Shown here one piece after another: positions 28,356 to 36,657 of a stretch of 63,819 nt of DNA. Location of the stretch: assembly GCF_002153745.1 (NCBI RefSeq), contig NZ_JOPL01000071.1, forward strand, positions 1-63,819. Direction: 5' to 3'. The notes beneath the pieces were generated by a model. The model saw only the letters and a program-made list of their open reading frames with translations, had not been told where the DNA came from and ran no database searches. This stretch comes from Acetobacter sp. DsW_063. GTDB taxonomy: Bacteria; Pseudomonadota; Alphaproteobacteria; Acetobacterales; Acetobacteraceae. Every line of letters begins with the position of its first letter. Position 1 is the stretch's first letter. A program made the translations under genes and the position numbers.

Positions 28356-28490
28356 CCGGATGATCACACTTATCGGGTAACCCGACCGTGGGGTCGAAGA
28401 CCTCCGGCTATGGCGGGAGCACGACATGACAGGCGTTTCTTGCTGCGTTCTTTGGTTGGAATGTCTGGCGAGCCAGAGCGCGGCTATTCG

Positions 28491-30011
28491 ATGATGCACT
28501 CTCTGGACACGCACGCGTTGAGGGGACAGCCTGTGATCGTGGGCGCAGGAGTGGCAGGGCTGCTCACGGCGTTGCATCTTGGCGACAGACCGTGCGTCAT
28601 TGTATCGGCTGCCGAGAAACCAGGTGCGGGCGTGCTCGCCTCCGGTGTCGGAAAGGCGTTGGGGCGCGATGAAACGATTGCGGATCGTGCCACGAAGACG
28701 CTCACCAGTGGCGCGGGATTGGCGTCTCCGGAAGTCGTTCAGCGAATTACGAATGCAATGCCGCATGCGTTTGAGAGTCTGGCGCGCGTCGGCGTGGCGC
28801 TGGACACTCATGATTCGGGCGCCGCGCTTCATGCGGCGTTGCTGGCGAAGCTTCGTGATCGTCCAAACGTGACCATCGTGGCGCCCGCCATGCTCAGGCG
28901 GCTTACGATTATCGACGGACACGTCAGGGGGGTGAGCCTTGACGTTGGCGAGAGATTACTCGCGATAGACACGAACATTGTCATTCTTGCGTGTGGTGGC
29001 GCCTGCGGTCTCTTTCCTGGCGCCCTGACGCAAGGCCCCGGGATTGGGGCGGGCATGGCGGTCGCCGCGCGCGCTGGGGTGGATTTTTCAGATCTGGAAC
29101 TGATTTATTTTCATCCGTTGGCGCTCGACGAGGGCGACGCGTGTTCGTCCGGAGTCTATGCGCCTGTCGAGTTCTGCAATTATGGCGTGCTGTTTGACGA
29201 CGCCGGGTGCAGGCTGAGTGTCGACCAACTCGATCCGGGGTTGCTTGCGCGGGATATCGCCGTGCGCCGGGCTCAGGGGCGTGCAGTTTTTTTTGACATA
29301 ACACGAGTTTTAAACAAGGATGTTCTTAAGCGGGATCCTGCGTTGAACACGATGGTTCAACGATGCCTCGCGCAGGGTTTCGATCCGCAGAAGCAGGCGT
29401 TGCCGGTTCGTCCGGCGGCTGCATTCCAGATCGGTGGGATTAAGGTGGATGCTGCTGGGCGCTCGTCCATTCCTGGACTTTGGGCGTGTGGAGAGATTGC
29501 ATGCACCGGGTTCCATGGCGCGTCGATCAGCGCGGGTAACCCACTGCTGGAGGCGGTGGTTTGCAGCGGGTTTGTAGCGGAGAGCGTGCTAGGCGCGCCG
29601 TCCTCTCCATTATGCGACGTATCCGGCGTTCGTCCGGACCGTGCGCCATTGCACCGACAATTGCCGGCGGTGCGAAAGGCGTTCCGAAACGCGCTCGGTC
29701 CGATCAGAAATCGCGCCGGAGTTCTGCGTGAACTGGATGCGCTCTCTCGTTGTTCCGGCTATGACGATGCGGCGTTGATGGGGTGTCTGACGATGATTTC
29801 GGCGTTGATGCGTCAGGAAAGTCGTGGTGCACATTATCGGAGTGATTTTCAGAAAAGAGGCGCTGCTGCGCGCCACAGCGTTCTCACGGAAGCGGATATG
29901 CGCTCAATCGTAAGGACTATCGGGCGCAATCATTTTGGCCCGACGTCCGGGGACGCGCATATGTTGGACGGAGTTTTTGCAAGGGACGTCGATTTCGCCT
30001 CGCGTTTATAA
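28491..30011 (+). CDS. nadB: Divergent NadB-like flavoprotein (L-aspartate oxidase family)
   Basis: About 506 aa; ATGs at 28410, 28461, 28491 and 28494 are possible, and 28491 puts the FAD-binding VIVGAGVAGLLTALHLG close to the N-terminus as in the family. Family features: SGVGKALG, ILACGGACGLF, IYFHPLAL (His208, the FHP motif), RPAAAFQIGGIKVD, GLWACGEIACTGFHGAS and GNPLLEAVV. In the E. coli enzyme, Arg290 lies in LRGEGA, His351 in PAAHY and Arg386 in GANRMAS; here the first motif is absent (SSGVYAPVEFCNYG), the His is Ala311 and the Arg is Ile346. So substrate binding must differ or the enzyme is not a normal aspartate oxidase. The position after an NrtR homologue argues for a role in NAD synthesis. 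Confidence 0.75.
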   Translation: MMHSLDTHALRGQPVIVGAGVAGLLTALHLGDRPCVIVSAAEKPGAGVLASGVGKALGRDETIADRATKTLTSGAGLASPEVVQRITNAMPHAFESLARVGVALDTHDSGAALHAALLAKLRDRPNVTIVAPAMLRRLTIIDGHVRGVSLDVGERLLAIDTNIVILACGGACGLFPGALTQGPGIGAGMAVAARAGVDFSDLELIYFHPLALDEGDACSSGVYAPVEFCNYGVLFDDAGCRLSVDQLDPGLLARDIAVRRAQGRAVFFDITRVLNKDVLKRDPALNTMVQRCLAQGFDPQKQALPVRPAAAFQIGGIKVDAAGRSSIPGLWACGEIACTGFHGASISAGNPLLEAVVCSGFVAESVLGAPSSPLCDVSGVRPDRAPLHRQLPAVRKAFRNALGPIRNRAGVLRELDALSRCSGYDDAALMGCLTMISALMRQESRGAHYRSDFQKRGAAARHSVLTEADMRSIVRTIGRNHFGPTSGDAHMLDGVFARDVDFASRL

Positions 30012-31448
30012 ATTGAGTGGCGCCTCGTGCCCATAAACCCTTCCAGGTGGCAGAAGTTTTCCTGGGTTGAGAATTCCGTCGGGGTCAAGGGTGTTTTTCA
30101 GCGCGCGCATCAGGCTAAGGGCGCCGTCTCCGTGTTCGGTTTCCAGAAATTCCTGCTTGCCCAGACCGACGCCGTGTTCGCCGCTGCATGAACCGCCCAG
30201 GCTTTGCGCACGCCCAACGATCAGGCGATCGAGTTCGAGGATGCGACGGCGTCCGTCGTCACTGTTTTCTGCAATCAACAATGCATGGAAATTCCCGTCT
30301 CCGACATGCCCGAGAAGCGCCGCCTGCAAGCCTGACGCGTCGATGTCCCTGCGGACGCCTGCGATGAGAACGCCGAGTTTTGAAATCGGCACGATGCAGT
30401 CTGTGGATATCACCAATGCTCCCGGAGCGAGCGATTTCGCCGCCCAGAATGCGTCATGCCGCGCCTTCCACAGGCGTGACCGCTCTTCGGCCGTATCAGC
30501 CCATGTGAAGCCTAACGCGTTGTTGTCGAGTGCGATGGCTTCCGTCGTTTGCACCTGTTCACGCACGGCTTCAGGGGCTCCGGCGAATTCGAAGAAGAGT
30601 GTTGGTAAGGGCTTCAGGTTTTCCAGTCTGGAATAGCGGATCGAGGCGCCCATCTGGACTTCGTCCAGCAATTCCACGCGGCTGATCGGTAAGCCGATCT
30701 GCACGAGCTGCATCGTCGTGGCGACGGCGTCGTCCAGACCGCGAAACTGACAGATCGCAGCGGATACGGTTTCGGGGAGTCCGTAGAGCCTGAGCTGTAT
30801 TTCCGTGATGACGCCGAGCGTCCCCTCAGATCCGATAAACAGGGCCGTCAGATCGTAGCCCGTTGAGGATTTGCGCACCCGACCGCCGGTTCGAATCACC
30901 TCGCCTGTAGCGAGAACGACCGTAAGGCCGAGGACATTTTCCTTCATTGTGCCGTAACGTACAGCGGCGGTGCCAGATGCGCGCGTGGCGCACATGCCGC
31001 CCAACGTCGCTTCTCCGCCAGGGTCGACCGGAAAGAACAGTCCCTGATCGCGGATATTCGCGTTCAGAGACTGTCGTGTCAAACCCGCTTGCACGCGGCA
31101 GTCGAGATCGTCCGTGTTCACGGCGATGATCTTCGTCATCCGCGACAGGTCCAGGCTGATGGCGTGCTCTGGCGGCGTCACATGGCCTTCCAGCGAGGTT
31201 CCGGCTCCGAATGCGACGACCGGGACGCGGTGCTGATGGCATACGCGCAACGTTTCCGACACGTCTTCGGTGCTTTCTGCGTAAATGACTGCTTCAGGCA
31301 GGCGGGAGATGTCCAGCGCCTCGCCATGGCTGTGTTCTTCGCGAACTGAGTGTGTCGTGCTGACCCGATCGCCGAACCGTGTTCGCAATGTCTCGATAGC
31401 GGTGCGGACACGGTGGGCTTGCGTATCTGTATCGGCGAGAGCGGTCAT
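30006..31448 (-). CDS. dld: FAD-linked oxidase, D-lactate dehydrogenase (cytochrome) type
   Basis: 480 aa starting MTALADTDTQAHRV; the frame is open for another 157 codons upstream but without family similarity. Domains: FAD_binding_4 (about 55-235) with PVVAFGAGTSLEGHVTP, VDPGGEATLGGMCATRASG, VLATGEVIRTGGRVRKSSTGYDL and IGSEGTLGVITEI; then the FAD-oxidase C-terminal domain with GHVGDGNFHALL and GGSCSGEHGVGLGK. Oxidises D-lactate or a related 2-hydroxyacid and passes electrons to the respiratory chain. The gene ends overlap the NadB-like gene end by 6 bp, tail to tail. Confidence 0.9.
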   Translation of the reverse strand: MTALADTDTQAHRVRTAIETLRTRFGDRVSTTHSVREEHSHGEALDISRLPEAVIYAESTEDVSETLRVCHQHRVPVVAFGAGTSLEGHVTPPEHAISLDLSRMTKIIAVNTDDLDCRVQAGLTRQSLNANIRDQGLFFPVDPGGEATLGGMCATRASGTAAVRYGTMKENVLGLTVVLATGEVIRTGGRVRKSSTGYDLTALFIGSEGTLGVITEIQLRLYGLPETVSAAICQFRGLDDAVATTMQLVQIGLPISRVELLDEVQMGASIRYSRLENLKPLPTLFFEFAGAPEAVREQVQTTEAIALDNNALGFTWADTAEERSRLWKARHDAFWAAKSLAPGALVISTDCIVPISKLGVLIAGVRRDIDASGLQAALLGHVGDGNFHALLIAENSDDGRRRILELDRLIVGRAQSLGGSCSGEHGVGLGKQEFLETEHGDGALSLMRALKNTLDPDGILNPGKLLPPGRVYGHEAPLNL

Positions 31449-31961
31449 GGAGAGTTGGGGTCCTGTGATCGACTGGAGGCTCTGGGCGCCGGGTAGACGC
31501 GTTGGCCGTATGTGAGCGGAAAACGCCCCTTTGGAAAAGACCGCGTCGCGCGGCTCTGGCGTGCGCCGGTGCAGGCGAAAGGATTGACTCACGCGGCGGC
31601 CGTCTGACGATCGCGCTTCGGTCGGTCGAAAATCAGGTCTCGGTGCAGAGCGTTCAGGTTGTGTTCGCCTTGAGAAACGGTCGGCGCGGCCAGCTCTCCC
31701 AAAGGCTCTGGCGTTACGAACAGGTTCATCTGTTTCTGAGATGCGCGTATTTCGGCGGGATCGCCTGTTGTCGCCGTAGCCCTCGACGATGCAACGCGCG
31801 GGATCGCGGGCATCAAGCGTCATGCTCACGTTGGGGCTGGAATGCGAGAGTCGGATCGCCATCAGGGCCTCAACCGAATGGGCGTCAACGGGTTCGGTGG
31901 AGCAGCTCCACTGTTTCACGTTTTCTGGAGGCCCTGCCTCTCCCCGACGAGCGCTGGCGGA
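31449..31961. other. Intergenic stretch between RND pump and D-lactate dehydrogenase
   Basis: About 510 bp. It contains one weak small gene candidate (31589-31813, minus). Two minus-strand frames here each look partly coding, so a frameshifted small gene is possible. No repeats or RNA are recognised. Confidence 0.3.
31589..31813 (-). CDS. Possible small protein, unrecognised
   Basis: 74 aa with a protein-like middle section (EIRASQKQMNLFVTPEPLGEL) and a basic end (IFDRPKRDRQTAAA). The ribosome site is poor and no family is recognised. It could also be the 3' part of a decayed gene. Confidence 0.3.
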   Translation of the reverse strand: MPAIPRVASSRATATTGDPAEIRASQKQMNLFVTPEPLGELAAPTVSQGEHNLNALHRDLIFDRPKRDRQTAAA

Positions 31962-34900
31962 TCACGCTTGGCCCCGCATGACGCGGGCGTAGAGAGACGG
32001 CAGCACCAGAAGGGTCAGCAGCGTGGAGGACACGAGGCCGCCGATCACGACTGTCGCCAGCGGCCGTTCGACCTCCGCCCCTGCGCTTGTCGAAAACGCC
32101 ATCGGGAAGAAACCAAGGCTTGCGACCAGCGCCGTCGCCATGACCGGACGAAACCGCTCCTCGGCCGCCTGGAACGCCGCTTGTGCGGCGTCCAGCGTCA
32201 GGTCTCGCCGTAACGCGCCGATGGCGGACAGTAGTACAACGCCGTTCAGGATCGCCACGCCGAACAGGGCGATAAAGCCGATGCCCGCAGAAATACTGAA
32301 CGGAATTTCCCTGAGCCACAGGAGAAAAATTCCGCCGGTGGCCGCTATCGGCAGATTGAGGAACACCAGCAGTGCGGCGCGCGCCGAACCAAGGGCGGCG
32401 ACGAGAAGGATGTAGATCAGCGCAAGCGCGATCGGCACCACGATCTCCAGCCGACGCATCGCGGATTGCAGGTTGCGGAACTGCCCGGCCCATTCCATGC
32501 GATATCCGGGCGGCAGAAACACCGCCTTGGTCACCCGCGCCTGCGCTTCGGTCACGAAAGAGCCAAGGTCGCGGCCACGCACGTTGGCTTGCACGATGAT
32601 ACGGCGGCGGATGCCGTCACGGCTGATGCGCGGCGGACCATCCTGAACTGCGATATGCGTTACGGAGGAAAGGGGGGTGGAGGCGCGCCCGTCCGCGCGT
32701 CTAACGCGAAGCTGTCCTATCTGTTCGACGGAGGTTATGTCGGAGGCGGCGAAGCGGATCTGGGTCGGAATGATGGCGTCGCCCACGATCACTGGCCGCG
32801 CGACGAGGCCGCCGATTGCGGACACCGTGTCGAGGATGTCGGATGCAGCCACGTCCAGCCGCGCGGCGCGGTCTCGGTCGATGTCGATATGCACGAACGG
32901 CACGGTTCCATCGTCCTGCGGCGCCACGTCGGCGGCGCCGGGAATCGCCGCCATCGTCGCTGCGACTTGCCGGGCGAGGCGGGAAAGAACGTCCAGATCG
33001 TCGCCGTAGATCGACACGGCGATCTGACTCCGCACGCCGGACAGCAAGTCGTCCATCCGCATTTCGATCGGCTGACTCCAGTTCTGTAGCGTATCTGGCA
33101 ATTCGTCATGGAGTCTGCGGCTCATCGCGTCGACCAGCCCCTGCTGAGTGCGAGCCGTCGTCCATTGCGACGGGTCTTTGAGGAAGATGAAGCTGTCGGT
33201 TTCGTTCACGCCCATCGGGTCAGTGGGAATGGCGGAGGAGCCGGTTGTGCTGATCACCGACGTGACTTCGGGAAAGGAGCGGAGAATCCGCTCCTGCTGC
33301 GTCACGCCCGCCAGCACGGTGGGGAGCGATGCGCTCGGCAGGCGCGTCGTCGTGACGGTCAGGGCGCCTTCCTCCAGCGTCGGAATGAACTCGCCGCCCA
33401 GCCGGGTGGCGAGAAACACGGAGAGCAGAAAAACGCCGATGGCGGAGCCAAACATGGTTTTCGGGTGCGCTTCTCCCCACGTGACCATGGGGCCGTAGCC
33501 CCGACGCAGGATCGAGACCAGCTTCGTGTCGCCTGCGTTCTCGTTCACGCCGTCGTCGATGGCGTGTAGCGGGCTGCGGCGCAGGGCGAGCGACGCGATG
33601 ACGGGGATGAACACGACGCACCACACGAGCGAGGCGAGCAGAGCCATGATCACGGTCTGGGCCATCGGGCGGAACATCTTGCCTTCAACGCCCTGCAGCG
33701 TGAGCACTGGCAGGTAGACCATGACAATCACCAGGATTGCGAAGCTGACGGGGCGTATCACCTGCGCAAGCGAACTGACCACCAGCGTTGGCAACGCCAC
33801 GTTACGTTCGCGCGCCCTGCGTGAAAGAACGTGTTCGACGACGACCAGAGAACTGTCGACAATCATGCCGAAATCGATCGCGCCGAGGCTGAGCAGGTTG
33901 GCCGACACGCCGAACAGCCGCATGCCGGCCATGGCGCAGATAAGCGCGAACGGAATGCTGGAGGCGATCACCAGAGAGGCGCGCCAGTCGCCGATCACCA
34001 CGATCAACACAACGATCACCAGCGCCGCGCCCAGCGCGAGGTTCTCCTTTACGGTCGCGATGATTTTTTCCGTCAGTCCGTCGCGCGCGTAGTACGGCGC
34101 GATGCGCACGCCCGGCGGCAGGCTGCGCTGGATCGCGGGAAGCCGCCGTCGGATTTCGCCCAGCGTGGCGTTCGAACTCGCGCCCTGCTGCATCATCACG
34201 ACGCCCACGACAGCTTCACCCATGCCGTCATGCGTCACCGCGCCCAGCAGGGTGCGGGGAGCGCGCGAGATTTGTCCAAGGTCGCGCAGGCGGATGACCG
34301 TTCCGTCCGGGGCGACGTGCGCCGGTATGGCGCCAAAATCCGCAAGGTCGCGGATCAGTCCGCGTCCCACGACAATCTGTTGTTCAGCGTGGCGTTCGAT
34401 CCAGCCTCCGCCGCTGGCGGCGTTATTGGCCTCGACCGCGCGAAAGACGTCGCTGACGGAGACGCCATACGCGACGAGCCGTGCGTCGCTCAGGCTGACT
34501 TGCCAGGTTTCCTCCCCGCCGCCGTTGATGTTGACGTCCGCGACGCCCGAAATCAGTCGAAACTGCGGCGCGATCGTCCAGGCGGCGAAGCGGTTCAGCT
34601 CCATCAGGGAGCGATCCTTACCCTCCACGCGAAACTGCATGATCTCGCCCATGCCGGTCGAGCGGGGCCCCATGTTGATGGACAGGTTCGGTACGGTGAG
34701 AGATCCGCGTAACTGTCCGATCCGCTCGCTCACCCGCGTTCGGTCGAGATCTATGTCGGTGCCATCGGCGAACTGCACATAGACGACGGATACGCCGGAG
34801 CGTGAAATGGAGCGCAAGTCCACGAGGTCCGGCAGGCCGGTCATCGCGCTTTCGACCGGGAAGGTGATGAGTTTTTCGACTTCCTCCGTGGCGAGGCCGG

Positions 34901-35054
34901 GCGCCACGACCGATACCAGAACCTGCCGCGGGGAGATGTCGGGGACTGGCTCGACAGGCAACCCGGCAAGCGAGGCGACGCCGACGGCGATGATCGCGGC
35001 CAGGACGCCGAACAGCAGAAACCTGCTTTTCTGAAGGGCGTGGAGGAGGCGCAT
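31962..35054 (-). CDS. Heavy-metal-type RND efflux pump (CzcA/CusA-like)
   Basis: 1030 aa starting MRLLHALQKSRFLLFG, four bases after the stop of the adaptor gene. Twelve membrane segments and two large periplasmic loops. TM4 carries AIDFGMIVDSSLVVVEH, matching the DFGxxxD...E motif of metal-exporting RND pumps (the proton relay). Other typical parts are EPVPDISPRQV, GLATEEVEKLITFPVE, FEFIPTLEEGAL-like GGEFIPTLEEGAL, and a C-terminal IALFGVAILNGVVLLS. Substrate is probably a divalent or monovalent metal ion; the exact metal is unknown. No outer-membrane factor gene is next to it. Confidence 0.9.
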   Translation of the reverse strand: MRLLHALQKSRFLLFGVLAAIIAVGVASLAGLPVEPVPDISPRQVLVSVVAPGLATEEVEKLITFPVESAMTGLPDLVDLRSISRSGVSVVYVQFADGTDIDLDRTRVSERIGQLRGSLTVPNLSINMGPRSTGMGEIMQFRVEGKDRSLMELNRFAAWTIAPQFRLISGVADVNINGGGEETWQVSLSDARLVAYGVSVSDVFRAVEANNAASGGGWIERHAEQQIVVGRGLIRDLADFGAIPAHVAPDGTVIRLRDLGQISRAPRTLLGAVTHDGMGEAVVGVVMMQQGASSNATLGEIRRRLPAIQRSLPPGVRIAPYYARDGLTEKIIATVKENLALGAALVIVVLIVVIGDWRASLVIASSIPFALICAMAGMRLFGVSANLLSLGAIDFGMIVDSSLVVVEHVLSRRARERNVALPTLVVSSLAQVIRPVSFAILVIVMVYLPVLTLQGVEGKMFRPMAQTVIMALLASLVWCVVFIPVIASLALRRSPLHAIDDGVNENAGDTKLVSILRRGYGPMVTWGEAHPKTMFGSAIGVFLLSVFLATRLGGEFIPTLEEGALTVTTTRLPSASLPTVLAGVTQQERILRSFPEVTSVISTTGSSAIPTDPMGVNETDSFIFLKDPSQWTTARTQQGLVDAMSRRLHDELPDTLQNWSQPIEMRMDDLLSGVRSQIAVSIYGDDLDVLSRLARQVAATMAAIPGAADVAPQDDGTVPFVHIDIDRDRAARLDVAASDILDTVSAIGGLVARPVIVGDAIIPTQIRFAASDITSVEQIGQLRVRRADGRASTPLSSVTHIAVQDGPPRISRDGIRRRIIVQANVRGRDLGSFVTEAQARVTKAVFLPPGYRMEWAGQFRNLQSAMRRLEIVVPIALALIYILLVAALGSARAALLVFLNLPIAATGGIFLLWLREIPFSISAGIGFIALFGVAILNGVVLLSAIGALRRDLTLDAAQAAFQAAEERFRPVMATALVASLGFFPMAFSTSAGAEVERPLATVVIGGLVSSTLLTLLVLPSLYARVMRGQA

Positions 35055-35058
35055 CGCG

Positions 35059-36462
35059 TCAGTCGTTGTCGCCGAGTTGCGCAACAGCGCCAATGGATTT
35101 CAGGGAGAAGGCGCCTTGCGTCACGATTGTCTCGTCGCCACGCAGACCGGAGCGGACGATCACGCGGCCGCCGTCTTCGAGGCCGGTGACGACGGGGACC
35201 GGGCGAAAGCGTTCCGGTGCTTCTTGCACAAAGACAAAATCCCGCCCGTCGATCTGTTGTACGGCGTCAGATGGGACAGTCACGCCGGTCTGCTGCGTCG
35301 TCGAGTGCAGTCTTGCGTCCAGCATGGCGCCCGGCCGCAAGGCACCGTCTGGATTGGCGACCTCGGCGATGACGCGCAGCAGGCCGTTCGTCGGGTCGGC
35401 CGCCTGATCGACGCTGGCGATCTTTCCGCTCCATGGCCACGCGTCGTCGCTTTCGGTCTGAGCGTCGTCTCCGTTGTTCGTTCCCTTTCCGGCGGGGCGC
35501 GCGTCGAAGCGCCCTCCCGGCGAAAGTTGCGTGGCGTTCTCGGGGGCGATCCAGGCGACGAACCAGACACGTGACAGGTCTGCGACAGTCGCTACGTCCG
35601 TTCCGGTTTCGATATCCGCGCCGGGGGCTGCGGAAATGGATTGCACCACGCCGTCGACGGGTGACAGAAGCGTCGAGCGTTCGTCCTCGTCGATGCGCTC
35701 CGTGACCGAGGTGTATTCTTCCTGAAACCGGTGGCTGATCGTGCCGACGTCGGCTTCGCGCGCCGCCAGATTGGCGTCCGCTTGCTGCAGCATTGCTGTC
35801 CTGCGCTGGAGTTCGCCTTGCGACACCGTAGCGCCCACCAGCGCGCGTCCCCGGTCGTAAGCCAGCCGCGCGTCGGTCTGCTCAGCGCGGGCCGCGGCGA
35901 GGGCGGCCTGCGCCTGCGCGCGTTGCAACTGCGCCACATGCAGGGCGTGGTCGGTGTAGTCGATAAGTCCTTCGCCGCGCTTCACCTTCTGTCCGGGGAT
36001 GACGCTCACGGCCAGAACCTTGCCTGAGCCTGCCGGGCGCACATGGACGACCAGCCGGGTGTCCGGCTGGATCTGGGCCATGGCGGGCAACGTGCGTTCC
36101 AGCGTTTCGCGGGAAGGGTGACCAGTGACGACGTTCTCTGTTTTCTGGGCGGCCAGACTCATCGTCACCATGCTCGCGGCGGAGGATGTGCTGGCGATGT
36201 CCTGAGTGGTTGTGGAGGTGCTGACCGCAACAGGTTTTGCCGCCGTGGGCGCCGTTGTAACGCTCTTGGCGGGTGAAATTTTGGGTGCGGAGTCCACGGT
36301 GATGGCCGCCACGCCCGAACCTGTGGATATGGCGGTTGTGGCCATGGTTGCAGTGGGCGGGAACGTCAGGAGCATCGCGGCGACGGCTGCGGTGACGGCC
36401 TTCAGGCGCGCGCGAAGCGGGCGTTCGGCGTTGAGCGGCTTCTGAAGCGCGAGGTGCTGCAT
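35059..36462 (-). CDS. RND efflux periplasmic adaptor (membrane fusion protein)
   Basis: 467 aa from MQHLALQKPLNAERP. An N-terminal signal/anchor (AVTAAVAAMLLTFPPTATMA) is followed by about 80 residues very rich in Ala, Thr and Ser. Then comes a standard adaptor: barrel-sandwich halves VRPAGSGKVLAVSVIPGQKVKRGEGLIDY and STLLSPVDGVVQSISAAPGADIETGTDV, separated by a helical hairpin (residues about 180-260), then beta-barrel and C-terminal domains (VTVPSDAVQQIDGRDFVFV). It links the pump to an outer-membrane channel. It is the first gene of the operon, divergent from aspS. Confidence 0.85.
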   Translation of the reverse strand: MQHLALQKPLNAERPLRARLKAVTAAVAAMLLTFPPTATMATTAISTGSGVAAITVDSAPKISPAKSVTTAPTAAKPVAVSTSTTTQDIASTSSAASMVTMSLAAQKTENVVTGHPSRETLERTLPAMAQIQPDTRLVVHVRPAGSGKVLAVSVIPGQKVKRGEGLIDYTDHALHVAQLQRAQAQAALAAARAEQTDARLAYDRGRALVGATVSQGELQRRTAMLQQADANLAAREADVGTISHRFQEEYTSVTERIDEDERSTLLSPVDGVVQSISAAPGADIETGTDVATVADLSRVWFVAWIAPENATQLSPGGRFDARPAGKGTNNGDDAQTESDDAWPWSGKIASVDQAADPTNGLLRVIAEVANPDGALRPGAMLDARLHSTTQQTGVTVPSDAVQQIDGRDFVFVQEAPERFRPVPVVTGLEDGGRVIVRSGLRGDETIVTQGAFSLKSIGAVAQLGDND

Positions 36463-36657
36463 GGAGTTTAGGGGGCCTGCGATGTCCACGCGGATGCATA
36501 TCATACGAACCTGACGGCGCGCTGAATGGCGGAGGAGGTCTTTACGGCCATGAGGCGCGCGTTCTCAGGGTTGACAGATCGGGCCGTGAGCGGCTTCCTC
36601 CGACGCCTCATTTTACGCGCGGTTCCGGCGCGGCTCACCTCAGACAGGACTTCAGCA

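Noticed and set aside
28356-28490. GGTAACC repeats around 28352-28382 as an operator for the NadB-like gene
   Set aside because: They are in direct or poor inverted arrangement and do not resemble the nadA palindrome; evidence is too weak.
33831-34712. 293-codon plus-strand frame over the RND pump
   Set aside because: Antisense to highly conserved RND motifs; composition rich in His, Arg and Asp.
36571-36599. TTGACA as -35 of an aspS promoter
   Set aside because: No acceptable -10 at 16-18 bp downstream, so it was not annotated as a promoter.
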